A DNA stretch of 64,000 nucleotides, taken from the NCBI GenBank assembly GCA_023212645.1, contig JALBYC010000004.1:682001-746000 (forward strand), in the 5' to 3' direction. Position numbers and translations under genes: made by a program. The DNA is from Farysia itapuensis. Taxonomy: Eukaryota; Basidiomycota; Ustilaginomycetes; Ustilaginales; Ustilaginaceae. The notes below the pieces were generated by a model. It did not search any database. It worked only from the letters and a program-made list of their open reading frames with translations, and was not told the DNA's origin. Of the stretch, positions 38,278 to 47,796 are shown in pieces; position 1 is the stretch's first letter, and the number at the start of each line of letters is the position of its first letter.

Positions 38278-38649
38278 TTACAGTCCCAGAGCGGCTTCTG
38301 CGTCGCCGAGTTCGTCAATGAGGTTGTCCTTTCCGTCCTTGCATCGCTTTCGGAGACCAAGAGCGCCAGATGCTTCAGTGAGCTCGTCAATGAGGTTCTC
38401 TTCGCAGTCATCGCGCTTTCTCAAACCAAGAGCTGCCTCAGCATCACCGAGCTCGTCGATCAGATTGTCCTTCCCGTCTTTGCATCGCTTTCGGAGACCG
38501 AGGGCGCCAGATGCTTCAGTGAGCTCGTCAATGAGATTCTCTTCGCAGTCGCTTCGGGCGAGCAAAGAGTCGGAGACAGGAATAGGAGATGCACAGGTAA
38601 ATGTGACGGCGACAGCAGCGAGAATCGCAACGCAAGCAGTGAGCTTCAT
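38278..38649 (-). CDS. secreted repeat precursor with Kex2 sites (KEP-type, possible peptide precursor)
   Basis: 123 residues. A signal peptide (1-20, ending TFTCA) and a short pro-segment with a single Arg32 precede two alternating units bounded by RKR: unit A (DCEENLIDELTEASGALGL; 34-52 and 81-99) and unit B (Cys-Lys-Asp-Gly start; 56-76 and 103-123). Cleavage after RKR at 53-55, 77-79 and 100-102 would release four acidic peptides of about 19-21 residues, each with one Cys at or next to its N-terminus and a shared NLIDEL...ALGL amphipathic helix. This is the layout of fungal Kex2-processed repeat proteins, which include wall repellents, pheromones and RiPP precursors. No Tyr or aromatic residue occurs in the units. 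Function unknown. Confidence 0.85.
   Translation of the reverse strand: MKLTACVAILAAVAVTFTCASPIPVSDSLLARSDCEENLIDELTEASGALGLRKRCKDGKDNLIDELGDAEAALGLRKRDDCEENLIDELTEASGALGLRKRCKDGKDNLIDELGDAEAALGL
38281..38550 (-). repeat. 141-bp coding tandem repeat (two copies, second truncated by the stop)
   Basis: Copy 1 is 38550-38410 and copy 2 is 38409-38281. The B units differ at 14 of 63 bases and the A units at three positions; every change is synonymous, so the encoded peptides are identical. Confidence 0.9.
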
Positions 38650-40423
38650 GACGAAGGTTTGGTCGTCTAGGGGAAAAGGGGTCTAGGAGTCGAGGTGAGG
38701 TATCGTCGAGGCTTTATGGTGGAGCTGATTAATGGGGGATATGGCAACTCGCTCGACAGCACCTCTCTTATATGTCGGCGAGGCTCTCGTGAGGAATCGC
38801 TAATAGCGCAGTCGTCCTGGACAGCTTTGGCCTAGCTGTGCACCGAGCTGAGGCTTCCTGGATGCGAAGCTTATCTCTGGCCTTCACCTTCCGTCGAGCG
38901 AGGTAGGTGCTGTCACAGCAAAGCAGGTGTTTACCTTGTCGATAAGAGATGCTCGTCATCGACCGCTATGAAGCGTGAGAGTGCGCACACCGTCACCAAG
39001 GAAGAAGCTCTTATCAGTGACAAGTGCAGTCGATGCTGAAGCATGGATCTAGCTTAGTTCATCGGCGTCTGCAAGATTTCAAGCCTAAGAGCAAAGCATG
39101 CTGAAGTGCCATGAGAAGACGCCGGGATCCGGCATTGACGGGTCGCAACCGTAGGCGGTCGAGCCGCACGCTCGGTGTGAAAGACTTCGGTACTGACAGC
39201 TGTTCGGTACGCGGAGATATTTTACGCTAGCGCTATATGACGTTGCACAGTGGCAGTCAACCCTCCGCGCTCTTTGTCTGACAAGTGCGAAGCCAGAGAT
39301 TGCCAGTATCTCGCCAGTAAGGCTGCAGATGTCCAACTCGCTGTTCCGCGGATTGAGAAGAATTTACTTCCTGCCTACATTGTTGAGTGATGAAGATGAT
39401 GCAAGGTCGATCCTATTGAAAAGACTTGTCGTATCAGCATTCCGGCCTTCTTGTTTTGATCAATGTGAGCTACCCAAAACATGATGACAGAATGCGATGC
39501 AGTCGAGCAAGGCACTACAGCGAAAGCATAGAGACCAGAGGGGCTCAGAGGAAATCTGTCATGTCACCGCAGCAAGTATCGACGGCGTTGTAGCTCGCTA
39601 GCGTCGCGAGGCTTGGCAGTCGCGCAGATCGGAGCTCGGACACGCTTGTCCTAGGGAGCTACTAGGCTGATCAGGGTTCTGCTTCGTCCACGGTCACTGG
39701 AACAGGCAGAACTCAAGGTTCATACGTTCATAGATCGGTTTTCAGTATCTTGCCGATATGTATGCTGATCACGCTAACGCGGAGCCCATCTTTCGTCGAT
39801 CCGAGGTCACCAAAGATAAGCAATTCGCAAAAGAATTCCCCGGATCTGCACGATCAAGTCTGGTATCGGTCTTCAGCTCATTCGACTCTACGACGATCGC
39901 TGTCGGGCCGTTAGGTTCAGTGGCCGCTGAATGCAAGTCGCCGGAGGCAAGCCCGGATGCCGGATGCCGGATGCCTCGATACCCAGAGCACGTCTAACAT
40001 TGACGTGCTGTTCTTTTGATCTTTTGATCTTTAACGTTTCACATCGTATCGGCCATCATGTCTTTGCTTCTTGTGCAAGCTAACGCTTAGCAATCATCAC
40101 AGAATGGGTCGACTGGCGAAAAGTTAAGACGAGTCCGAGCCAGCCTTCTGACAAGCCGAAAGTAGCAAGCCAAGCAGGGCAACCGCTGACCTTGGAAACG
40201 CGGGCTTGGACATCTGAAAGGGCTAACGCAAGCTCACTGACAATTGAGCTGAAGGGCAGCACGCACACATGCAGAGCTCGAACATGCAGTCCAGTACGTC
40301 GAGTTAGACGAACCGCATTCGACGGTCTGAAGGCAAGCCTGATGGCGTGAAGTAGTTGATTGCAATGGCGATATGTTGTAGTGACGAGTAGAGGGACAGA
40401 CAAGCGGTCGACGCTCGGCTACT
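38650..40423. other. gene-poor 1.8-kb stretch
   Basis: The first 120 bp are the promoter of the repeat precursor (TATAAG on the minus strand at 38767-38772). Beyond that only short frames occur, without family resemblance. GGATGCC is tandemly repeated near 39953-39975. A short multi-exon gene cannot be excluded. Confidence 0.4.
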
Positions 40424-40967
40424 TTATTCTTGCTCCGTGTACTGTTGGGAGCGGACGTGGTGTGCAAGAGTCAGCAACCAGACCGGACTGAAGCGCCAGT
40501 CTAATCAAGACTTACTTTGTCTCGGATATCTTTCCATTGTTTCTGTGAACACGAGAAAGAAGAGATGATGATATTATCAGCAGATGCGTCAGACGATCCT
40601 TTCGCAGAGTAGGCATCGGGTACAGGTCGGCATTGATTGTTGCGGCTCCATATCGCAGGGGATCGGACCGCTCGCAAAGAGCAATCGAGCGCAATCTCAG
40701 ACCGTAGCGGCACCAGTGCTTAAGCTGAACCGATACTTACACCTCGGTTGTGGGAGTCCCAGAACGCTGATGTCGCGAGATCGTATCCGATGGCGAATCC
40801 GAAGGCACCAAAGAAGATAGTGCCGACGCTATCGGCAGGACAGAACAAAGAGTCAGCAAATCGGTGAGGAGCAACAAGAGCCATCGTGGAGACGTGGCCG
40901 GCACTTTGACTCACTAGACAGAGTTACGCTTGAAGACGGTGTTGTAGATTGTCTTGTAGACGGTCAT
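40424..40967 (-). CDS. QCR9: cytochrome bc1 complex subunit 9 (four exons, 61 residues)
   Basis: Exons 40967-40915, 40828-40741, 40542-40516 and 40441-40424 are joined by introns of 86, 198 and 74 nt (donors GTGAGT, GTAAGT, GTAAGT; acceptors GATAG, TCACAG, CAACAG). Phases agree. The protein starts MTVYKTIYNTVFKRNSVYVG, has one membrane helix (TIFFGAFGFAIGYDLATSAF), the conserved WDSHNRGKQWKDIRDK and a short acidic end. Order and length match Qcr9 of yeast, a single-span subunit of mitochondrial complex III beside the Rieske protein. The last two exons are only 27 and 18 nt, so ordinary ORF searches miss this gene. Confidence 0.92.
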
Positions 40968-41631
40968 GGCTGCAAATGTGTTGATCAAGGATGATGGAGC
41001 AGACGGGTTCGAGACGATCAGCATCTCAAATTGGCATCGACGAGCACCCGGTTCTTCCTCAGCTCAAATCACGATTTTCGGAGCCGAGCTCAGATCGGGT
41101 TCAAAAGCTCATTCGCACGAGATCGCAGCTAAACGCGTCGCGGGTGTTGGGTGAATCAGGATTCAGGGGCTTCACCACCCAGAAAAAGACCAACACTTTA
41201 GCCAACCGTCGTGGCCAGCCAACGCAATGCTCGTTAGCCATAGCAAGACGACAGATCACAGCGCAGCAAAGCATGGGCGCAAGCTCTCTCGTCCTGTGTA
41301 GCAATCACAATGTGAGAGCCTGCAGACTTTGTCACTGGATTCGTGCAGTTCATCCTGTGCCATCAGTGTGAACGTGTGGGATATTTGTAGCACTGGGTGC
41401 CGCACCGTAAGATGAGATGCCGCAGCGAAAGAAGATATACAGGTACTCGCAGCTGGTGACTTTTAGAGCACGGGCGGTTGAATGCGTGTCTGGCCCCTAA
41501 AGGTTGAGTACGCCAACGCGCATGTGATTAAGCAAGGATCGCTTCTTTGATGTGCGGCTTGCATGCATGTTCACCTTATGCCATCATCCTCCATTCTGAT
41601 CACAGGCGCGTAACAGCTTCGTATCCTCAAC
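40968..41631. other. intergenic between divergent QCR9 and Ivy1-like gene
   Basis: 664 bp presumed to hold both promoters. A GGTTCGAG string at about 41007 resembles a tRNA B box, but no A box or cloverleaf surrounds it. Confidence 0.4.
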
Positions 41632-44600
41632 ATGCGTAGGGTTCAGCGACTTATCGGCGTGACCGACGCCAAGCCAGCTTCGCTGAGCACGAGGCGAAGC
41701 AACGGCAACATGAACGCGCATGCATCCGACAGTTTGTCGGCATCATCCGAGACACAGCCAAACTTCCTCGCACCCCCGTCCCCTTCTAGACAGCTTACCT
41801 CATCGTCGCAACCAACGTCTCCCATCAGTCCTGGCTCATACATCGGGACACCCAGAGGATCGCCTCAGCCACCTAGCCCCAATGAGCAATACTTTGACTT
41901 ACAAACCAATGCCACTGCAGGACAACCCCAATCTGCTCGGCCCGTCACGCCAGTACAAAGTTTGGTCTCTCGACCCGTCTCCCCTCAGCCACTTGCTACG
42001 CTTGCCTCTAATGGTGTCCCACCTATCGACAGAACTGATTTGCATAAGGGTCTAAGAGCACTTGAGGCTTTGTTGGTCAATCTCGACGAGTATCGCGATT
42101 TGGCCGTCAGAATGGCGAAAGCGCAAAAGAAGCTGGCAAAAAGCGCTTCTGAGCTGGAGAAGATCAAGTCTGTCCGTGAAGCACCCTCACAAGCACTTCA
42201 AGTCAGCTCGCTCATGTTTGAAGCTCTGCACGAAGTGTCATCCAAGCACGCAAAGCAAGTCCAGAAAGAATACGAAGCCATCAATGACTCTTCAGCCAAA
42301 TACTTCAAACGGGTTGCCAAAGAAGAGCGAGCACATGACGAGCTGGTCGAAGCCCTAGATGCTAAGATCAAGAAGGCAAATGCCGCACATGAAAAAGTGG
42401 TGAAGAAGGCAACCGCAAACAAGGCTCTCGAATCTCACGACCGGTACATTGCTACCGTGCAAGGACTGGCCAGCGACATCACCCGGGCCAAGAGCAATCA
42501 CGCTGCTTCCATGGGCGCGAAAAGCCATCTCTCCAACTTGATGATTGCCAGCACCGTGGGCGGCCTTGCTGACCTGGAATTCCGTCGCACTTGCGAGTCT
42601 GTGAAACGCATGGGACCTACTGTAGGCAGACTGAACCAGATTCTCTGCTTCACTTCATCTGAGTTAATGCCAGCCTCGCAACCGCTGGACCTGGACGATA
42701 ACGAGACTGGTAAAGCCGAACAACTCAACAAACTGACAGCAAAAATGGAGTCGCAAGCGCGAGCCCAGGCTGAAGCAGAAGCTCAAGTAAGCAAAGAGGA
42801 AGAGATGCTTACGATGGCGCAACAGCTAGGCTGGGCTCCGCCTGCCGCTTCAAGTGGCGCGAACAAACTTGGCCGTGTCAGTAGCTTTGCCAGTACCAAC
42901 AGGAATGTCAGTGGAGACACCTCACTAGTCGCTAATGCGGTCATCTCGAAAGCCCCTCAAATCTCAAGTCTCGACAAACAAGATCGAACACTGACTGCTA
43001 ACGAAACCGATGGCGTATCCAGTGCACGTCTGCCCGATGCCGAGTCGTTGCTTAGTGACATCACAGACCAGACACCTCGGCACCACCACGAGCCCGTTCT
43101 CGGGCTTGCCGAGAACTTTCAAGCATCAGAATTACCTGCTCAAGTTTCGAGCACCGGGTTGCTGTCGAACCGTGCGGCTACACAAGAGCAATCGGCAGAC
43201 CAAGCCGAAGATGAACGAAGATATGCAAATCCTCTTGGGCCTGATTCGAGCTTCTCGAACAGTGTGCAAGGATCGGACGATGGCAGCCGTCTGCCAAGGA
43301 CACCAGATGACAGTGTGGGCGGTATACTAGGACCTCGCGATTTTCCCAAAGCCAAAACGCAGCGTCACGACTTTGAATCGGCTATGCCGAAGGCTCGACA
43401 GGATCCGGATCGACGACCGGCCGAACGAGCACTGGAGCAGTACAGGGCGTCTACATTTGCGACCCGCAGCCATGCCAGAGACGCACAGAACAGTAGCGAG
43501 GATAGGCCGGATAGGGCCACCCCAGACGTTCAACAAGAACGCCAAAGTCAGGATGACTGGGAGAAAGTTGGTCTCACACGCAAAGTGAGTCTGTGGGAGC
43601 GTGAGCGAGAGCGCATGAAGCAGCTGGAAAGAGAAGAGGAGCTGCAAAGGCAGCAGGAAATTCAGACCCGATATCGAGGAGGGCACGGAGTGGATCGCAG
43701 CAGCGGCAGTGGTTCGGACACCCTCTCGCGTACCGGCTCAGGCTTCTATGCGCCCTCATCCGGCTCTCGCAACAAAAGCAGTGGTATGCGTCCTAGGCAC
43801 AGCGAGCCCCTCGTAAGCGAACGAAATAGCTCTCTTGGCTTAGGCTTCCCGCGCCCAACGCCTGCCGAGCTGGAACAGTTCGCTCCTGCAGTTGGGTTCA
43901 CTCGTCTTTCGGCCACCGGAGTGACGCGGTCCCTCAGTACCGACACAACGGCGTCAGAACGAAGCTTTGTCTCCCGCATGAAGGCTCGCTACCAGGAGGA
44001 AAAGGACCTCGAACGAGAACAGCGGGAGCTCAACGTACTGAACAAGGAAAGGGCGGCACGTCGTATCACAATGGAACCTGCCAGTCGACGCGTGCCCGAG
44101 ATTGCTTCTCGCTATCAGAATCAAGCACTCGGTGCAGGAAGTCAGACTCTCACCCATGCTCAGGAGGTGCCAGGGCGCCGGTATCACGACAGTCTGCCTG
44201 CTGCTAGCGGATCTTCCCGTTTGTCATCAACCCGTCCGGCTCACGAGATAGACGAATTTGGTCATTATCGGAAAAGTGCCGAGCGCCGGGACGCCGAGAT
44301 CGTCAGCAGGAGCGCACGAGGCCCACTACCGAGCCCTGGTCAAAGCATCGAGCCCGTTCATTCCGATATTTGCGGATGCCACCAGTGCTCTGCGCGGTAC
44401 TACGGCGGTGGATCAAAGGGCGACGACCGCAGCGCGGAAAACACAAAGACGGTCAAATCGCTCAGTCCTCGTCCATTCAATGTACGTCGTACGACAATGC
44501 CGGCACCGATGCGAGGTGAACGGGATCTAGCCCCGACGAGCAATCAGCGCACAGGCGAGTCTGTGTCGGCCTTTTACGGCGCTGCATCCCGTCGGGATGA

Positions 44601-44709
44601 TCAGCTGTACGAGCCACCACGTGCTCCTCAAAGCCGTCGCAGCTTTGAAGACACCGTGGGCGACCGAAAAGTCTTGTTTACGCACGAGTCATCGCACACC
44701 AGACGCTAG
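41632..44709 (+). CDS. Ivy1-like BAR-type lipid-binding scaffold protein
   Basis: 1025 residues, one exon. The N-terminal 110 residues are Ser/Pro-rich. About 125-360 is a long helical, coiled-coil domain of Lys/Glu/Ala heptads (KALESHDRYIATVQGLASDI and neighbours) resembling the I-BAR/IMD-like domain of yeast Ivy1, a phospholipid- and Ypt7-binding vacuolar protein. The C-terminal two thirds are disordered, charged and Ser/Arg-rich, with an EREREREEEL-like helix near 650-690 and a small CGCHQCSARYY cysteine motif near 910. The Ivy1 assignment is tentative. It should act at vacuole or endosome membranes. It lies 46 bp tail-to-tail from the hydrolase. Confidence 0.6.
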   Translation: MRRVQRLIGVTDAKPASLSTRRSNGNMNAHASDSLSASSETQPNFLAPPSPSRQLTSSSQPTSPISPGSYIGTPRGSPQPPSPNEQYFDLQTNATAGQPQSARPVTPVQSLVSRPVSPQPLATLASNGVPPIDRTDLHKGLRALEALLVNLDEYRDLAVRMAKAQKKLAKSASELEKIKSVREAPSQALQVSSLMFEALHEVSSKHAKQVQKEYEAINDSSAKYFKRVAKEERAHDELVEALDAKIKKANAAHEKVVKKATANKALESHDRYIATVQGLASDITRAKSNHAASMGAKSHLSNLMIASTVGGLADLEFRRTCESVKRMGPTVGRLNQILCFTSSELMPASQPLDLDDNETGKAEQLNKLTAKMESQARAQAEAEAQVSKEEEMLTMAQQLGWAPPAASSGANKLGRVSSFASTNRNVSGDTSLVANAVISKAPQISSLDKQDRTLTANETDGVSSARLPDAESLLSDITDQTPRHHHEPVLGLAENFQASELPAQVSSTGLLSNRAATQEQSADQAEDERRYANPLGPDSSFSNSVQGSDDGSRLPRTPDDSVGGILGPRDFPKAKTQRHDFESAMPKARQDPDRRPAERALEQYRASTFATRSHARDAQNSSEDRPDRATPDVQQERQSQDDWEKVGLTRKVSLWERERERMKQLEREEELQRQQEIQTRYRGGHGVDRSSGSGSDTLSRTGSGFYAPSSGSRNKSSGMRPRHSEPLVSERNSSLGLGFPRPTPAELEQFAPAVGFTRLSATGVTRSLSTDTTASERSFVSRMKARYQEEKDLEREQRELNVLNKERAARRITMEPASRRVPEIASRYQNQALGAGSQTLTHAQEVPGRRYHDSLPAASGSSRLSSTRPAHEIDEFGHYRKSAERRDAEIVSRSARGPLPSPGQSIEPVHSDICGCHQCSARYYGGGSKGDDRSAENTKTVKSLSPRPFNVRRTTMPAPMRGERDLAPTSNQRTGESVSAFYGAASRRDDQLYEPPRAPQSRRSFEDTVGDRKVLFTHESSHTRR

Positions 44710-44755
44710 TTGACCTTTTCTGCATCCACCTAACTATATGTGTGCTTGCTAATTT

Positions 44756-45723
44756 TTAGAGATTTCGTTTGAGAAAGTCTACGTAGTCTGCGGAAGCACG
44801 GTCAAAGAATTTCCCGAGGTAAATATCAAAGTGGCCCATGTCTTTATAGTACTTGATCTCGCCCTTGGGCGCCTGCTTGGCGTAGCGGTGCGTGGGACCG
44901 GCGGGAGCGACAGAGTCTTTCCCGCAAATGCCAAACAAGATGGGACACTTGACATTCTTTGCGTCCCATCCTGGGTTGTAGAACGGCAGATGGAGCGCGA
45001 TACGTGCCGAGACTTGATCCTGGAACGGATAGTCGTCAGGGATGAGCTTGTTGCATGCCTCGACAACGTCGGCTGCGTTCATCAGTGCGGCTATTGGATG
45101 AATGAGGGCAAGCTTTCTGGGTCAGTGGTGAACAGGGATGCTGACTGTCGAAGGAACTTACTCTGTCCGGGATCTCCAGCAAGCGAAACGGGGATAATAC
45201 TGTCCTTGGCTGCGAAGAACTGATCTTGCACCGCTAGAGCTAGCACTTTCAACATGGGCCAAATGCCGAGCGTCATTGCGGATGCAAGACCCATGGTGTA
45301 AGGGCACTGGGAGATAGCCGCACTGACACGTGGGTCTCGTGCCGCGATAGTGATTGCATGTCCACCGCCAAAGCTCGACCCAAAAATACCAATACGCTGC
45401 TTGTCCACGTTCTCAAAGCTCGACACGTAGTCCAGCGCCGACGTCCAATCCTGCAGCTGGCTAGGAACGTCAATCAGCTGACGTGGCTTACCGCCGCTCT
45501 CGCCAAAGAAGCGGTAGTCGAAGCACAGACAGAGGTATCCAGCTGCACTAAAGGCCTCGGCGTACTTGTCCAGACACATTTCTTTGACAGCGCCCAGACC
45601 GTGGCCCAGCACGACGGCGGGCAGTTTTGCCGTCTTTGACGACGATGGTGGTGGTTTGTACAGCCATCCTGCGCACAGGTCTGAGCCTGAAGCGAACTTG
45701 ACATTCTCCCTCTTTCCCGACAT
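44756..45723 (-). CDS. alpha/beta hydrolase (dienelactone hydrolase / YcjY-like)
   Basis: Two exons, 45723-45162 and 45090-44756, with a 71-nt intron (GTAAGT, branch CTGAC, acceptor AATAG) give 298 residues. The acceptor was chosen because it is the only one in phase with the downstream frame. The triad is visible: nucleophile Ser117 in GSSFGG, an acid in CGKDSVAP and His in DMGHFDIY. HGLGAVKEMCLDKYAEAF and YRFFGESGGKPR are typical of the fungal YcjY/Af380-like group, some members of which act as acyl or polyketide transferases. Substrate unknown; probably cytosolic. Confidence 0.8.
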
Positions 45724-46056
45724 GCTGGAGGACAGTTACCTGAACGGTGAAGGTGGTAGGTCAAGGGAAAGCGACTATGGAGTAAAGGGTTCGTATGGTC
45801 TATCGTATCGTGTGAAAGCGGTAACTTGCCCAATTCGACAGCTCGTACAGCTCAACGTGGCGCTGACCAACGTTACCGCCTAATCATGTCAGATCGCTTA
45901 ACTACACAAAGGCACCCGGCAGCATATGCTGCATGGCAGCAGCTATAGCAGCTAGGCAGCTAGGCAGGCTTGGAGGCGTAGGCAACATGCAATTCGCAAC
46001 AATGCTTATTGCAAAGGTGCGACTAAAGTACAAGGGTTGTGTGAGCAAATGCCGAG
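45724..46056. other. promoter region of the alpha/beta hydrolase, with GGCAGCTA repeats
   Basis: 333 bp. AGCAGCTAGGCAGCTAGGCA near 45946-45966 is a small tandem repeat. No gene seen. Confidence 0.4.
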
Positions 46057-47453
46057 TTAGGCACCACACTTCCAGTAGGCGATCAGGCCATCTTCCATTG
46101 GGAAAGTGCGACCGACTTGGCGGTACTTGCCATTGGCTTTGACGGCAGCTTCCGTTCCGTACTCCTTCAAGTCGTCGAAGCTCATGATTTCACCGCAGAC
46201 AAACTTGGCCTTGAAGTCGCCGTGAATGATGCCAGCAGCCTCGGGAGCTTTGAGTCCGCGTCGGAAACTCCAGGCGCGCACTTCATCAGGTCCGCAGGTA
46301 AAGTAGCGAATCAGATCCAAACCATCGTAGCCTGCCTTGGTGATTTTGCCGAGTGCGCCGGTAATGTTGTCGCCAAGTGTCTTGAGCTCCTCAGCTTCGG
46401 CTTCTGGCGATCCCAACGCCAGCAGACGCTCCTCGAGCGAGACGGAGAAGGGAATCAACAAGTCGCCAGGGTTGTTTTCGTCAATCCATGCCTTGATCTT
46501 GGCGAGCCACTTGTTCTTGCGGCGGACGTAGTCCTTTTCTGACAAGTTGACGAGGTAAATGACCGGCTTAGCGGTAAGCAGCTGCAAGTTGTTAATGACC
46601 TCGACCTGCGAACAAATCAGCAAAAGTGTCAGTTACCGCGTCGAGGGAAGCAGGGGGGGGGCGGAGTAGTCGACGGAATCAGATGGTAACATGTTTATCT
46701 CATTTTGGCTGATGGGCCATCGACGAGCTGGGTTAAAGATTATCGAGTGTCTCATGTAGCGCACTCTTTATCATCATTTGAGAGAGGGAAAGGGGAAGGG
46801 AGCACAAGACTTACCTCGTTGTTGTTCCAGTCACCCTTGCGGATGTCCTTGTTGTCTTCGGCAACGTGTTTGAGGAGCTTTTCGATGATGGCGACTTCTT
46901 CTTTGCGCTTCTTGTCTTCGAGGGAGACGCTTCCGGCGGAGCGGGCTGTCTTGCGTGCGTTTTCGAGTGCTTTTTCGACCCACTCAATGTCTTTAAGCCG
47001 CAATTCGGTCGAGATGATTTCCATGTCGCGCAATGGGTTGACATCGCCTTCGACGTGAATGACTTCGGCATCGTCAAACGCACGAACGACCTGGAAGATA
47101 CCGTCTACACTGCGCACGTTGGACAAGAAGGCGTTTCCGAGACCAGCACCTGTGGAAGCACCGGCTGTGAGACCGGCAATGTCGATGCATGTGAGGAAGG
47201 CTGGGATCTCGGACTTGGGCTTGTACTGCTCGCACAGCCAGATGAAGCGCTCGTCTGGCACTGGAACACGTGCCTCTTCCGGCTCAATGGTAGCGTATGG
47301 GAAGTTGGCCGACTTGCCCAAGTCACACTTGGCAATGACGTTGAAGAGGGACGATTTGCCTACGTTGGGCAGACCAACGATGCCCATTTTGAGGTTGTTG
47401 GACGGTCGGCCCAGCTTGAGCTTCTCGACGGCGACCTGCTTTTTCGGCGGCAT
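46057..47453 (-). CDS. OLA1: Obg-like ATPase 1 (YchF family)
   Basis: Two exons, 47453-46815 and 46605-46057, joined across a 209-nt intron (GTAAGT...TCGCAG, phase 0), give 395 residues, the normal length. G1 is GIVGLPNVGKSS (24-35), G3 lies in DIAGLTAGAS, and the NLSEKDY block takes the place of the G4 NKxD. A coiled coil (about 135-200) and the C-terminal TGS domain (FTCGPDEVRAWSFRRG) follow. OLA1 binds ATP rather than GTP and is tied to translation and stress control. MPPKK matches other OLA1 starts, but the frame continues upstream to ATGs at 47543 and 47597 with a presequence-like stretch. Confidence 0.92.
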
Positions 47454-47796
47454 TTTCTTGTACGCGGTTCGGGAGACACTGAAGGAACGGATAAAGATGA
47501 GAGACGGACGTGGAAGGGCGAGACAAGGCTGCAGTAGAGCCATCGACGTGGGAATGATGCTGCCCAAATTTTCTTTCTTCTTGCTCTCTCTCTCCATCTT
47601 CCGATCGTTGTCCCATCTCGCACGAGAAGATTATGCTTTTTATCCCATAATTTGTTAGACCACCAGAATCGGAGATGGCCGAGCGCCGAGCGTACCGAAC
47701 CGAAGTTCCGAGCTCAAGCGCTCAAGCTTGGCACCCTGAATTGATATAAGAAGCAGCACTACGTCGCACTCTCTGCCAAAGCCACTCAACGACATC
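47454..47796. promoter_or_regulatory. bidirectional promoter OLA1 / purine nucleoside phosphorylase
   Basis: 343 bp between opposite starts. Its OLA1-proximal 140 bp are an open frame that could extend OLA1. No TATA box is clear. Confidence 0.4.

Noticed and set aside
39758..39997. 79-codon plus-strand frame in the gene-poor gap
   Set aside because: No signal peptide, family motif or conserved pattern; its 3' part runs through a GGATGCC tandem repeat.
40501..40914. Two short minus-strand frames (65-70 codons) as separate hypothetical genes
   Set aside because: They are exons 2 and 3 of QCR9 read through into introns.
41005..41020. GGTTCGAG string in the QCR9/Ivy1-like gap, tRNA-like
   Set aside because: No matching A box upstream, no acceptor stem, and no terminator T-run.
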